Source: Bacillota bacterium
Lineage (GTDB): Bacteria > Bacillota > Clostridia > Lachnospirales > Lachnospiraceae
NCBI GenBank assembly: GCA_023411215.1
Contig: JAEYOY010000018.1
Location: forward strand, 11,291 to 75,290
DNA: 64,000 bases
Direction: 5' to 3'
A program made the position numbers and the translations under genes. This document shows positions 52,842 through 63,358 of this stretch, in pieces. The notes beneath the pieces were generated by a model. The model saw only the letters and a program-made list of their open reading frames with translations. It had not been told where the DNA came from and searched no databases. The first letter of the stretch is position 1; each line of letters starts with the position of its first letter.

Positions 52842-53420
52842 ATGAAAGTATTGCTATTACTGGCTAGAGGTTTTGAGACCATGGAATTTAGTGTCTTTGT
52901 AGACGTACTTGGATGGGCTAGAAATGATTTTGGATGTGATATAAATGTTGAAACCTGTGGATTTCAAAAAGAGATCGTCAGTACCTTTCACATCCCTGTG
53001 ATCGTAGATAAGATCCTGGATCAAGTCGATGCTAAGAATTATGACGCATTGGCGATACCCGGTGGTTTTGAAGAATTCGGTTTCTATGAGGATGCTTATG
53101 ATGAACGCTTTCTGAATATTATCCGCGATTTTGACCGCCAAAATAAAATCATTGCAACGATTTGTGTCGCTGCTCTTCCTCTTGGTAAAAGTGGCATCTT
53201 AAAAAATCGTCGAGCTACTACCTACCACCTTCGTAACGGTTACCGTCAAAAGCAACTGGCCGAATTCCAGGTAGAGGTTGTAAATGAACCTTTCGTCGTT
53301 GATAACAATATTATAACCTCCTACTGCCCTCAGACCGCACCAGATGTAGCCTTCAAGCTCCTTGAGATGTTAACCTCCAAAGAGAAGATGGAAGAAGTGA
53401 AAAGGGCTATGGGCTATTAA
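52842..53420 (+). CDS. DJ-1/PfpI family protein
   Basis: 192 residues. MKVLLLLARGFETMEF gives the catalytic-site Glu, and IIATICVAALPLGKSGILKNRRAT contains the nucleophile-elbow Cys. Family roles include glyoxalase, chaperone and deglycase; the particular activity cannot be read from sequence. AAGGAGG lies 7 bases before the ATG. The Nudix gene follows 58 bases later on the same strand. Confidence 0.92.
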   Translation: MKVLLLLARGFETMEFSVFVDVLGWARNDFGCDINVETCGFQKEIVSTFHIPVIVDKILDQVDAKNYDALAIPGGFEEFGFYEDAYDERFLNIIRDFDRQNKIIATICVAALPLGKSGILKNRRATTYHLRNGYRQKQLAEFQVEVVNEPFVVDNNIITSYCPQTAPDVAFKLLEMLTSKEKMEEVKRAMGY

Positions 53421-53478
53421 CATATCTTCGATACATATGCAATATTTATTGGTGTTATATAGCACAGTAAGGAGCCTT

Positions 53479-53937
53479 ATGAATTATGTTGAAGATTTAA
53501 GGAAGCTGGTCGGACATCGACCACTTATATTAGTTGGAGCTGTGGCTATTGTTCTTGATTCAAAAGGCAGAATATTACTTCAGAAGAGAACCTCCACACC
53601 CACTGAGATATGGGGGTTACCTGGCGGTTTAATGGAATTGGGGGAAGCTGCAGAGGATACTGCCAGAAGAGAAGTCCTGGAGGAAACAGGATTAACGATA
53701 GGTTCACTAACTTTAATAGATATTTTCTCTGGGTGTGATTTTTTTGTCAGACTACCTAACAAAGATGAATTCTATTCTGTTACTGCTGCCTATTATACCA
53801 GGGATTATCATGGTGAAATTACTATCGATAATAATGAATCCCTTGCTGTAGAGTTTTTTGAATTTGATCAAATGCCTGAGAATATTGCTAGAAGCCATGA
53901 TATTATTATTGAAAGATACCGATTATTCGCTAAATGA
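53479..53937 (+). CDS. Nudix hydrolase
   Basis: 152 residues. The Nudix box GLMELGEAAEDTARREVLEETGL fits G-x5-E-x7-R-E-x2-E-E-x-G apart from small spacing tolerance. It hydrolyses a nucleoside diphosphate linked to X, substrate unknown. The ATG at 53479 has AAGGAG 4-5 bases upstream; an upstream ATG at 53437 lacks a site. Possibly co-transcribed with the DJ-1 gene. Confidence 0.9.
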   Translation: MNYVEDLRKLVGHRPLILVGAVAIVLDSKGRILLQKRTSTPTEIWGLPGGLMELGEAAEDTARREVLEETGLTIGSLTLIDIFSGCDFFVRLPNKDEFYSVTAAYYTRDYHGEITIDNNESLAVEFFEFDQMPENIARSHDIIIERYRLFAK

Positions 53938-54063
53938 AGCATTATACATAACAAAATGGAATCGTAAGGTCCTTTCATGGAAAGTTTTAGATTTCAAATG
54001 TATCTCAATCCGTATGATATAATGCTACTAATCTTATTAAAAAAAAATAAATATCAAATCAAA

Positions 54064-54126
54064 AAGAAGGTTATAGAATCCTGAGAGACAAAGTAATTTA
54101 TCCAGGTCCTTTCATATAACCTTCTT
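54064..54126. terminator. terminator Nudix / histidine kinase
   Basis: AAGAAGGTTATA pairs with TATAACCTTCTT across a 39-base interior; CTTTC follows on the plus strand. Between convergent genes. The rest of 53938-54229 shows nothing. Confidence 0.7.
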
Positions 54127-54229
54127 CTTTCATTCATAACAATGGACAATTGCGATGAGTAATTTCAATCGTATATTGAATTACTTGTATTTGAATGGCT
54201 TTATAATGACATTTATCAATAACGCTAGA

Positions 54230-55657
54230 TTAAAACCGTCTCTTAGGAATTGTTATGATAAAGCTCGATCCCTTCTTGAACTGGGAACGGACCTTAATCT
54301 TACCGGTGTGTGCCAGAATAATAAGTTTTGCCAAGGACAGGCCAAGTCCATGTCCACTGATATTCTGATTCCTAACATGATCGGAACGGTAGAAACGATT
54401 AAAGATATGATCGATATCCTTTCTTGTCATACCGATACCGGTATCTGATACCGTGATAACACAATCTTCGTTAATCTTCTGGCACTGGATGGTTATTTCA
54501 TCGCCATCCTTAGTATATTTTACCGCATTATCAATAAAAATGCGAATTGCCTGCTTTAATGCTTGCTTGTCCCCGTATACGACCACATCCTCCATAATCG
54601 GATGATTTATAATACGATTCCCTGCCACCAGCTTTGTTTCTTTGACCATGTCCTCCACCAAAGGACGCATATTGAAGCGCTTCTTAGTTAATTTAAGCGT
54701 CTTCTTATCATGTCTTGATAGGAACAAAAGCTTCTCTACCAGATCCTGCATGGATCTGGCCTCGTTCTGAATCGCTTCTATCGATTCCTGAAGTACCTCT
54801 TCATTAGAACTGCCCCAGCGGTTCAACATATTGATATATCCTTGGATGACAGCAATTGGGGTTCGAAGTTCATGGGAAGCATCTGATACGAATTGCTTCT
54901 GGCTCTCATAGGAGGTCTCGATACGATCCAGCATCGCATTGATGACACTGGCAAGATCCTTCAATTCATTCTTTGTACCTTCCACATTCAGTCGCTCGCT
55001 ATGAAGATTATTCACTGTTAACCGGTTCGCGGTAGCTGACATAACACGGATTGGTTCCAATAACTTAAAATCACTGCGTTTACCCTTTCGGATAATCAGT
55101 GCTACCATTACAAGATAAAGAATTACCAGCTTCCAAGCAATAGATAAGAAGCTTTCATAGCTTTCTGTGAGATTATATTGAAATCTTCCGACATAATCAG
55201 TATTATTAATAGTAAAACTGCGATCCTCGTTTATAACTACTGCATACTTGGTATTTCCAAGATCCATATGAATTCCATAGAAGAATTCCTTATCTTGTCT
55301 GGGCTTATAAGCAATATCATCATATATTTTTTTTGCCTTTGCCTTGTTATGAAGTCTCATGGTAAAGCCTTCGTCCGCATATGGATTAACTAATCTTTCT
55401 TCCCCCTGTAATTCCAATTGATTTATCATTTCCTCAGACATTCTCTCATAATATTTCTTCTCCGTAGACATGAAAATCAGAAAGAATCCAAACATGAACA
55501 GAACACCGTGAGTTAATAATAACTTACAATAAGCCATGGAAATTCGAAATGCCATGGAAAGACGGAAATTACTTAACCACTCCTCCTTTTTTCTGCGTAA
55601 TGGGAGGATTGTTCTTCGCAGGAAGGTTCTTATTGCTTCCAAAAAAATTTTACTCAT
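54230..55657 (-). CDS. membrane sensor histidine kinase (HAMP, HisKA)
   Basis: 475 residues: transmembrane helix about 42-65, extracellular sensor about 66-165, second helix about 168-185, HAMP, HisKA with FVSDASHELRTPIAVIQGY, ATPase domain with N-box DNAVKYT and G-box GHGLGLSLAKLI. It pairs with the OmpR-type regulator 60 bases upstream. No clear ribosome site precedes the ATG; a start near residue 34 or 40 would still keep the first helix. Confidence 0.92.
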   Translation of the reverse strand: MSKIFLEAIRTFLRRTILPLRRKKEEWLSNFRLSMAFRISMAYCKLLLTHGVLFMFGFFLIFMSTEKKYYERMSEEMINQLELQGEERLVNPYADEGFTMRLHNKAKAKKIYDDIAYKPRQDKEFFYGIHMDLGNTKYAVVINEDRSFTINNTDYVGRFQYNLTESYESFLSIAWKLVILYLVMVALIIRKGKRSDFKLLEPIRVMSATANRLTVNNLHSERLNVEGTKNELKDLASVINAMLDRIETSYESQKQFVSDASHELRTPIAVIQGYINMLNRWGSSNEEVLQESIEAIQNEARSMQDLVEKLLFLSRHDKKTLKLTKKRFNMRPLVEDMVKETKLVAGNRIINHPIMEDVVVYGDKQALKQAIRIFIDNAVKYTKDGDEITIQCQKINEDCVITVSDTGIGMTRKDIDHIFNRFYRSDHVRNQNISGHGLGLSLAKLIILAHTGKIKVRSQFKKGSSFIITIPKRRF

Positions 55658-55717
55658 CTAAAGCGTCGGCGAAAATATAAGACCTCGCCTTCCTCCCTCT
55701 AGTCAAAAGTCAGTCAA

Positions 55718-56395
55718 TCAGTCCTTTATGATATATCCAACACCGCGCACGGTTGAGATCAAATGTATTCCATACTTCTCATCGATCTTCTGTCGAAGAT
55801 AACGGATATACACATCAACAACATTGGTATCACCAAAATATTCGTAATCCCATACATTATTCAACAGCTGCTCTCTGGTCAACGCAATATTCTTATTACG
55901 CATCATGTATTCCAAAAGCTCATATTCCTTCTTTGTTAATACCAGCTCTTCCTCACCATAGAATGCACTGTGACTCATAAGATTCAAAGTTACTTCGCCT
56001 ATCTGTAACAGATCACCCTTCGGCTCGACGATAAGTTTCTTACGATTTAATGCTACTCTGATCCTGGCCAAAAGCTCTTCAATGGCAAAGGGTTTTGTCA
56101 TATAATCATCGGCACCGGTATCCAGACCTGCTACTTTATCTGTTACATCATCCTTTGCGGTCAGCATAATAATCGGAACCTGCGATTCAAGGCGAATTCT
56201 GCGGCATACCTCAATACCATTTAAGCCTGGAAGCATAATATCCAGGATTACAAGATCTACGTTATCCTTTAACGCCTTCTCAAGCCCCGTTCTTCCGTCC
56301 GCTGCAAGTAATACCTCGTAGCCTTCATGCTTTAATTCCAGCTCCAGAAACCTTCCAATCTTAATCTCATCTTCAACAATTAATATCCTTGCCAC
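55718..56395 (-). CDS. OmpR/PhoB family response regulator
   Basis: About 225 residues. Receiver domain: ARILIVEDE acidic pair, DLVILDIMLPG phospho-Asp, MLTAKDD, KPF lysine; then a winged-helix with LTKKEYELLEYMM and VVDVYIRYLRQKID. Start is a GTG at 56395, 8 bases after GGAGG, giving the usual N-terminus; the TTG directly before it is possible. Partner of the adjacent histidine kinase. Confidence 0.95.
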   Translation of the reverse strand: MARILIVEDEIKIGRFLELELKHEGYEVLLAADGRTGLEKALKDNVDLVILDIMLPGLNGIEVCRRIRLESQVPIIMLTAKDDVTDKVAGLDTGADDYMTKPFAIEELLARIRVALNRKKLIVEPKGDLLQIGEVTLNLMSHSAFYGEEELVLTKKEYELLEYMMRNKNIALTREQLLNNVWDYEYFGDTNVVDVYIRYLRQKIDEKYGIHLISTVRGVGYIIKD

Positions 56396-56615
56396 CAAAT
56401 TACCCTCCTCACACATATATCTAAACTACATCTTCTACCATTGTATCGGTTACTGACATTATTTTCAATACATCTATATTAAATTTACATTAGAATAAGG
56501 ATGGAATCCTCATCCAATCATTGTGGAGTACTTACGTTCTATAATGAGTTAATGCTAATTTAGATAAATTTGATGCTTTCCCATTAACCTGATAAAAAAT
56601 GTAGATATAGAAAAA

Positions 56616-56660
56616 GAGAAGGAGGAGAGAAAATAAAATTCTCTCCTCCTTCTCTTTTTA
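56616..56660. terminator. strong bidirectional terminator after tkt
   Basis: GAGAAGGAGGAGAGAA and TTCTCTCCTCCTTCTC form a perfect 16-bp stem with a 7-base loop and T runs on both strands. Confidence 0.92.
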
Positions 56661-56680
56661 TGTTATTACCTTTGTTTGTA

Positions 56681-58663
56681 TTATAATACGCTCTTAACTG
56701 CTTTAACAACGTTCTCAGTAGTAAAACCGAATTTTTTAAAGAGTGTACCTGCAGGAGCAGACGCACCAAAGCCCTTCATTGTAACTGTAGTTCCGTCAAG
56801 GCCGACATACTTACCCCATCCGAAATCAGTTGCAGCTTCAACCGCTACTCTTGCTCTAACTGCCTTAGGAAGAATGCTCTCTTTGTATTCAGCAGACTGT
56901 GCTTCAAATAAATCCAAAGATGGCATACTAACTACTCTGATATCTACGCCTTCCTTGCTAAGCTCTGCCTGTGCATTGATACCAAGCTCAACCTCAGAAC
57001 CGCTTGCCATAATGATCGCATCCGGAACTGATTTCTTGGAGTCAGAGATAATATATCCACCCTTTAATGCTTCCTTAGATGAACCTGCATACTGCGGAAG
57101 ATTCTGACGAGTTAATACTAATGCGGTAGGTGTAGTGTTAGAAGTAACTGCATAATACCAAGCTGCTATACTCTCGGTAGCATCTGCCGGACGGAATACT
57201 GTAAAGTTTGGCATTGCACGAAGCATTGCTAACTGTTCAATCGGCTCATGAGTAGGTCCATCCTCACCAACGCCAATACTATCATGAGTAAGAACGAAGG
57301 TTAATGGAAGATTCATTAATGCAGAAAGTCTTGCCATCGGCTTAACATAATCACTAAATACGAAGAAGGTGGATACGTAGGCTCTTAAACCACCGTGAAG
57401 CGCAAGACCGTTACCCATTGCTGCCATTGCTAACTCTCTAACACCGAAGTGAAGATTGCGGCCGCCGTAATTCTCTTTTGAGAAATCTCCCATATCATTC
57501 ATATAAGTCTTAGTGGAAGGAGCAAGATCAGCTGCACCACCGATTAAGTTCGGTAGATGATTCTTAAGACGGTTCAGCACCTGTCCTGATAAATTTCTGG
57601 TTGCTTCCGGCTTATCATCATAAGCCCAGAACTCTTCATTATCTATTAAATCCTTGGCGATATTTACATCATGATACTGATCCCATAATGCTTTCATCTC
57701 AGGATATGACTTGCTGTACTCAGCAAATAACTTATTCCAAGCTTCTTCCGCCTTAGCGCCTTCTGCTGCAAGTGCCTTATAATTATCATAAACCTCTGCA
57801 GGAACAAAGAAAGGTTCCTGGCTGGGCCATTCTAGTTTTTCTTTTAAAGCCTTAATATTGTCTGCTCCAAGAGGCTCACCATGAGCACTAGCCATACCTT
57901 CTCTTGGACTTCCGTAGCCAATCTTAGTCTTAACGGTAATCATGGAAGGTCTTGTAAGATCAGCCTTTGCAGCTTCAATTGCTGCACCGATCTCAGCAAG
58001 ATCATTACCATCCTCTACTACTAAGGTCTGGAAACCATATGCTTCAAAACGCTTCTGCACATCCTCTGTGAATGCGATATCAGTGCTTCCTTCGATGGAA
58101 ATCTTGTTGCTATCATATAATACGATTAATTTACCGAGCCCTAAGGTACCAGCCAAAGACATAGCCTCCGAGGTAATACCTTCCATCATACAACCGTCTC
58201 CACCAAGTACAAAGGTATAGTGATCGACTACAGGAAAGCTTTCTTTATTAAACTTAGCTGCAAGATGAGCTTCGCCCATTGCCATACCAACTGCCATAGC
58301 CATACCAGCACCCAGAGGTCCTGTGGTTGCTTCTACGCCAACGGTGTGGCCGTACTCCGGATGACCGGGTGTTAAGGATCCATCCTGACGGAAATTCGCT
58401 AAATCTTCTGTGGTAAGACCATATCCGAATAAATGTAATAAAGAATATAGAAGCATGGATCCATGTCCGCCGGATAATACAAAACGATCTCTGTTTGCCC
58501 ATTTCGGATTCACAGGATTGTGCTTCATATGTCTTGCCCATAACTCATATGCCATTGCTGCAGAACCTAACGGTAAACCTGGATGTCCTGAATTTGCTTT
58601 TTGAACGCCGTCTGCTGATAAAATTCTTATTGCATTCACTGACCTTGTATCGATGTTGCTCAT
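56681..58663 (-). CDS. tkt: transketolase
   Basis: 660 residues, full length. SGHPGLPLGSAAMAYELW near the N-terminus, thiamine-diphosphate motif GGDGCMMEGITSEAM, and the pyrimidine-domain segment FVLTHDSIGVGEDGPTHEPIEQ. It transfers two-carbon units in the pentose phosphate pathway. AAGGAGG lies before the ATG. It follows transaldolase by 42 bases on the same strand, a non-oxidative pentose pathway operon. Confidence 0.97.
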   Translation of the reverse strand: MSNIDTRSVNAIRILSADGVQKANSGHPGLPLGSAAMAYELWARHMKHNPVNPKWANRDRFVLSGGHGSMLLYSLLHLFGYGLTTEDLANFRQDGSLTPGHPEYGHTVGVEATTGPLGAGMAMAVGMAMGEAHLAAKFNKESFPVVDHYTFVLGGDGCMMEGITSEAMSLAGTLGLGKLIVLYDSNKISIEGSTDIAFTEDVQKRFEAYGFQTLVVEDGNDLAEIGAAIEAAKADLTRPSMITVKTKIGYGSPREGMASAHGEPLGADNIKALKEKLEWPSQEPFFVPAEVYDNYKALAAEGAKAEEAWNKLFAEYSKSYPEMKALWDQYHDVNIAKDLIDNEEFWAYDDKPEATRNLSGQVLNRLKNHLPNLIGGAADLAPSTKTYMNDMGDFSKENYGGRNLHFGVRELAMAAMGNGLALHGGLRAYVSTFFVFSDYVKPMARLSALMNLPLTFVLTHDSIGVGEDGPTHEPIEQLAMLRAMPNFTVFRPADATESIAAWYYAVTSNTTPTALVLTRQNLPQYAGSSKEALKGGYIISDSKKSVPDAIIMASGSEVELGINAQAELSKEGVDIRVVSMPSLDLFEAQSAEYKESILPKAVRARVAVEAATDFGWGKYVGLDGTTVTMKGFGASAPAGTLFKKFGFTTENVVKAVKSVL

Positions 58664-58705
58664 TGTAAATCCTCCTTAAATAATTGTATAGTTTTTTCTC
58701 CTTAT

Positions 58706-59359
58706 TTACTCTCCAAATACTGCTCTATAATCCTGCTGAAACTTTTCAATTCCTGAAGTTGTCATGGGGTGCTTGGAGCATTGCTCTATTAAGCTGTAGG
58801 GTACAGTAGCGATATCCGCACCCGCCAATGCACACTCGGTAACATGAATTGTATTACGAATACTTGCCGCAATTATTTCTGTTTTGATATCGTAGTTATG
58901 AAAGATCTGAGATATGGTTTTAATTAAATCAGATCCCTGCGCAGAGATATCGTCCAGACGTCCAACAAAGGGGGATACATAAGTAGCACCTGCTCTAGCA
59001 GCAAGCAGGGCTTGATTGGCTGAAAATATGAGTGTTACATTTGTCTTAATTCCTTCTGATGCTAAAACCTTAGTAGCCTTTAAGCCTTCCAAAGTCATTG
59101 GAATTTTTACAACCATATTAGGATGTATTTTTGCAATTTCTCTGCCTTCTTTTATCATATCCTCAGCATTTACAGTAGTCGCTTTCACTTCTCCGCTGAT
59201 GGGTCCGTCAACAATACTCGCAATCTCTTTAATTACTTCCTTGAAATCTCTTCCTTCCTTAGCAATTAAGGATGGATTTGTTGTTACTCCGCAAATAACA
59301 CCTAAATCATTCGCCTTTCTTATATCTTCTACATTTGCTGTGTCAAGAAATAACTTCAT
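58706..59359 (-). CDS. tal: transaldolase (short TalC/FSA type)
   Basis: 217 residues, the small decameric-type family. MKLFLDTANVEDIRK start, GVTTNPSLIAKEG, catalytic Lys in MVVKIPMT (near residue 85), and SPFVGRLDDI. Activity is transaldolase or fructose-6-phosphate aldolase; the pairing with transketolase favours transaldolase. GGGAGG lies 8 bases before the ATG. A hairpin GACAGT/ACTGTC lies in its leader (about 59384-59427). Confidence 0.93.
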   Translation of the reverse strand: MKLFLDTANVEDIRKANDLGVICGVTTNPSLIAKEGRDFKEVIKEIASIVDGPISGEVKATTVNAEDMIKEGREIAKIHPNMVVKIPMTLEGLKATKVLASEGIKTNVTLIFSANQALLAARAGATYVSPFVGRLDDISAQGSDLIKTISQIFHNYDIKTEIIAASIRNTIHVTECALAGADIATVPYSLIEQCSKHPMTTSGIEKFQQDYRAVFGE

Positions 59360-59546
59360 TTAACATTCCTCCCAAAGAACATGACAGTGTAAGTCGATTC
59401 TAAGTCATATTACACATGTAACTGTCGGTTAGAGCCGCCTGTCCATAACTTTTTACATTAATATAGTAACTATACTATAAAACATCTACTAAGGCAATCG
59501 GCAAATTACACACACATTCTTTGAAATATAATGAATTTTTATCTAC

Positions 59547-61769
59547 TTAGTCAATCATCTGAAGAGAGTAATATCTCGCTTCAAATTGGTCTGGCGGCAT
59601 GGGCTTCGCAAAATAATAGCCTTGTATGACATCGCAGCCTACCATACACAAAAACTCGACCTGTTCCCGTGTCTCTATGCACTCGGCAACTACCTTCATA
59701 TGTAAGTCCTTAGCCATAGTAATTGTATTACGGATTACACAGAGTCCTCGTTCTACTTCGTCTGTTAATCGGAATAATTCCCCGTCGAGCTTAACTGTGT
59801 CCAGAGGTAGATCCTTCAGTGAATTCAAGGAGGAATATCCGGCCCCGAAGTCATCCATCGAAACAAGAAAACCGTACTCTCTTAAGCGAACCACCGTGTC
59901 AATTAACATCTGTTTGTTCTGCAGAAATGCACTCTCTGTAAGCTCTAATTCAATTAAATTACGAGGTACTCCATAACTATCTACAATATCGGTGATAATT
60001 TCAGCCAGATGGGAATTGGCAAAATGTAAACGCGAAATGTTAACAGAAATGGGTAATGGACTATATCCTTTATCCAGCCATCCTCTGATCAATTGACAGA
60101 CTTTTTTCAACATATAATAATCTAATTCTGTTATAAATCCATTCTTCTCAAAGAGAGGTATAAATTCTGAAGGAGAAAATGGCATTCCATTGCTACTCTG
60201 CCAACGAACCAATGCTTCAGCTCCGTAGATTGTCTCCTCCTTTGCCATATATTTTGGTTGAAGATAAACCAGGAATTCATTATTATTTAAGGCTTCATTC
60301 ATTGACTTCTCGATCTCTTCTTCCTCCAAAAGTCTTTCTCTTGCATCATCATCAAAAAAAGAGATGATACCTTCCGAACTGCCCTTAATATTATTCTTTG
60401 CAACCTGTGCAAACTCTCCCATTCGATCAATGGAATCATTCGTCTCTGTGATAAAATATACTCCGTAAAATATTTTCGCCGCTTTTGTATAGCGCAATTG
60501 ACGAATTCGGTCATTTAAATCCAGAATTCTCTCATTCAGCTCTTCCAGCTCCGAGAAGCTCATAAGTATATAGAACTGATCTGCAGCATATCGGGTAACC
60601 GGTTCTCCGTCACGTGACCATCTCTTAATTACATTATAAATATCCCTTAATACCTCATCACCCTTTTGGTAACCGTAGGCATCATTAATAATCTTAAAAC
60701 GATTAATATCAAAATTAATAAGCGCATAGCTTCTCTTGGTGAATTGCTTACTGCTTATAATTTTATTAGCATTGATTCTAAATTTATACCAATTGTCGCC
60801 TCCTGTCACCGGATCTAAATACAAAGTATTAATTACTTTACGGTTTGATCTGACTTGTGTAACAATCATTAAAAATGACATTATAAGCGTTGTTGCTGTA
60901 ATAACCACCCACAAAAGATTTGTTAGTTCTAGAATATCTTTTGTATTTGCGTTAATGGAATCAATACTTCCTATAAGAACAAACCAATCATTAACACCAA
61001 TAGGTACTTTACTCCATACATAAGAAGTTTCAATTTTCTCTTTCTGTAATAAGTTATTTGGGTCTATTGCTGCGGAATAGCCGACGGTATCTGTAAATAA
61101 TCTGCCTTTTGAGATCATTGTATTATAATCAAAGTTGCTAATATCCATTCCTTTAATAAAGCCAATCGGTTCATTTGATTTATTAATTACATAAATCAGA
61201 CGACCTTCCACAATCTCTGAATCGAGTGATTCGATATTGCTAATTTCCGCTTTCTGGCTAGCGGCAAGCACACCGACGTATTTCCCTTCCATTTCGATAG
61301 GTACCGCATAAGTTATAACAGGAGTATTATTCGCTATATAAATTAGCTTGTCCGAAGAATCATTCTTTCCCAGCAGAGCATTAACTACATAATCCTCTGT
61401 AGACAGATTCACTGCTTCCCCATTCGAATTAAAGCCAATACCATTCTGATCTAAGACTGCCATATCCACATATTTGTTCTCGGATACAAGAAATTTTAGC
61501 AATTCTATTATCGTTTCCTCACCTAAGTTCTCTGCTTTTGCTATATGCTTAGCCGATACCTGCAATGCTTGATAGTTGCTATTAATTTCTAGTTTTAGAA
61601 GTGCTGCAACATTATTTGAAAGAGAATTATAATCCTCATATTGCAATCTATAGCTATATTGTGTCATTTGGTTTATATGAAATAATCCAAGGGTGAGTGA
61701 CACAACAATACCTAATATAGCAAATACAATAAGCGGGGCTGTTCTGTTCTTAGGCAAAGCAAACCTCAT
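59547..61769 (-). CDS. Cache-GGDEF-EAL protein, probable c-di-GMP phosphodiesterase
   Basis: 740 residues. Helix about 11-32, extracellular Cache-type sensor about 33-275, second helix about 285-305, GGDEF domain, EAL domain. The GGDEF signature reads RYAADQF, so cyclase activity should be lost. The EAL domain keeps GAEALVRW, ELTESAF, DDFGAGYSSL, AECIET and QGYYFAKPM, so c-di-GMP hydrolysis is likely. Start at 61769 has AAGGAG 8 bases upstream; a longer frame to 61850 adds 27 weak residues. c-di-GMP control would fit the flagellar and pilus genes in the window. Confidence 0.92.
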   Translation of the reverse strand: MRFALPKNRTAPLIVFAILGIVVSLTLGLFHINQMTQYSYRLQYEDYNSLSNNVAALLKLEINSNYQALQVSAKHIAKAENLGEETIIELLKFLVSENKYVDMAVLDQNGIGFNSNGEAVNLSTEDYVVNALLGKNDSSDKLIYIANNTPVITYAVPIEMEGKYVGVLAASQKAEISNIESLDSEIVEGRLIYVINKSNEPIGFIKGMDISNFDYNTMISKGRLFTDTVGYSAAIDPNNLLQKEKIETSYVWSKVPIGVNDWFVLIGSIDSINANTKDILELTNLLWVVITATTLIMSFLMIVTQVRSNRKVINTLYLDPVTGGDNWYKFRINANKIISSKQFTKRSYALINFDINRFKIINDAYGYQKGDEVLRDIYNVIKRWSRDGEPVTRYAADQFYILMSFSELEELNERILDLNDRIRQLRYTKAAKIFYGVYFITETNDSIDRMGEFAQVAKNNIKGSSEGIISFFDDDARERLLEEEEIEKSMNEALNNNEFLVYLQPKYMAKEETIYGAEALVRWQSSNGMPFSPSEFIPLFEKNGFITELDYYMLKKVCQLIRGWLDKGYSPLPISVNISRLHFANSHLAEIITDIVDSYGVPRNLIELELTESAFLQNKQMLIDTVVRLREYGFLVSMDDFGAGYSSLNSLKDLPLDTVKLDGELFRLTDEVERGLCVIRNTITMAKDLHMKVVAECIETREQVEFLCMVGCDVIQGYYFAKPMPPDQFEARYYSLQMID

Positions 61770-61986
61770 GATGTTTCTCCTTGTACTTTGATTTTTCTTT
61801 ATCCTGTTGTTAAAAAATAAATTTTCGTAAAATTCTGACTTCTTTATCATACACTATATCTTAAATACTGTCAAAATTATTATAGTCTTATCTTTACTAT
61901 CTCATGCCTTTCACTTATTATTATCAAATATTTATAAATTAATAATATCTATTTTTAATCTCATATAGTAAACGATGAATAGAGTA

Positions 61987-62706
61987 TTAAATCTGTGAAA
62001 ACACTTCACCTAGCTGCGCATTTATTAATAGATTTGCATTTTTATCCATAGATGTGACCGTCTTATTGATCAAAACCAACTTCCCTCCCTGATAATAATC
62101 CACTAAACCAGCAGCCGGATAAACACTGAGTGAAGTCCCTCCAATTATTAAGACCTCGGCCTTGCTAATCAGTTTAACTGCTTCCTTGATAATGTCATTA
62201 TTCAATGGCTCTTCATACAAAATCACATCAGGTTTTATAATTCCTCCACAGCTGCACAGTGGAATACCATTCAGTTCCAATATACTTTTCAAGTCATAAA
62301 AAGCATTACACTCCAAACAATAATTACGATGTATGGAGCCGTGTAGCTCTAATACCTTCTCGCTTCCAGCCTCCTGATGTAATCCATCAATGTTCTGTGT
62401 CACGATACCACTAAGCTGGCCTGTCTTCTCTAGCTCACTTAGCTTTCGATGGGTTATATTCGGCTTGGCTTCCTGATAGATCATCTTGTCTCGATAAAAC
62501 TCATAGAATTCTTTCGTCCTACTTTTAAAAAAGCTATGGCTTAATATCGTCTCCGGAGGATAATCATATTTCATGTGATATAACCCGTCCGTACTTCTAA
62601 AATCAGGGATACCGCTTTCTGTTGAAACACCGGCTCCACCGAAGAATACGATGTTATTACTGTTTTTAACCCATTGCTTTAATATCTCCAACTTATCCTC
62701 TATCAT
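61987..62706 (-). CDS. Sir2 family NAD-dependent protein deacylase
   Basis: 239 residues. GGAGVSTESGIPDFRSTDGLY is the NAD loop, VTQNIDGLHQEAGS follows, catalytic His in ELHGSIH, and the zinc site is CLEC ... CSCG, all four Cys present. It removes acyl groups from protein lysines with NAD. GGTGG lies before the ATG. Monocistronic. Confidence 0.96.
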   Translation of the reverse strand: MIEDKLEILKQWVKNSNNIVFFGGAGVSTESGIPDFRSTDGLYHMKYDYPPETILSHSFFKSRTKEFYEFYRDKMIYQEAKPNITHRKLSELEKTGQLSGIVTQNIDGLHQEAGSEKVLELHGSIHRNYCLECNAFYDLKSILELNGIPLCSCGGIIKPDVILYEEPLNNDIIKEAVKLISKAEVLIIGGTSLSVYPAAGLVDYYQGGKLVLINKTVTSMDKNANLLINAQLGEVFSQI

Positions 62707-62856
62707 TACATCGCCACCTTTATTCTAAATTCAAAAACAAAATTTACTTAATCATTTTAACATTATATTTCTTAACTGTCTTCTATCTTGTTATATATAA
62801 TGTAATCTTAATTGTTACAGTGAATACCGCGTTAATTAAAATGATGAAAATGAATC

Positions 62857-62886
62857 AAAAAAAGAAAGCCTGCATAATTGGCTTTC
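62857..62886 (-). terminator. terminator of rRNA-tRNA transcript
   Basis: On the minus strand GAAAGCC and GGCTTTC pair around a 9-base loop, followed by seven T (62857-62863), 17 bases after tRNA-Lys. Confidence 0.88.
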
Positions 62887-62902
62887 TCTAATAATTATTA
62901 AT

Positions 62903-62975
62903 GAGACATCCGGGGCTCGAACCCGGGACACCATGATTAAAAGTCATGTGCTCTACCGACTGAGCTAATATCCCA
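62903..62975 (-). tRNA. tRNA-Lys (TTT)
   Basis: 73 bases, cloverleaf with CTTTTAA anticodon loop, GGTTCGAGCCC T-arm, last tRNA of the cluster. Confidence 0.96.
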
Positions 62976-63041
62976 TAAGGATTTATGAAATCCTTTGCTT
63001 ATAATCGATAAAGGCTCTTATATTGCTTTATCAAAGCAAAA

Positions 63042-63114
<73 letters not shown>

Positions 63115-63230
63115 AAGGTCAACTTCGTGTACCTGCGAAGAATATAACACGCTCTTCTTGGTTTACGAAAGCTATTCGGTTAGTATAATACAAAAGGAAA
63201 TTCACAATGCATATTTTCTTTTGTCTTGAA

Positions 63231-63304
63231 TTGCGGGGATAGGATTTGAACCTATGACCTTCGGGTTATGAGCCCGACGAGCTTCCAGACTGCTCCACCC
63301 CGCG
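63231..63304 (-). tRNA. initiator tRNA-fMet (CAT)
   Basis: 74 bases. C1-A72 mismatch and three G-C pairs closing the anticodon loop (GGGCTCATAACCC) mark the initiator rather than the elongator. Confidence 0.94.
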
Positions 63305-63358
63305 ATACCTATTATTATAGTTTACGGATTACGTCAACTATTTTTGGCTTTACGCCAA

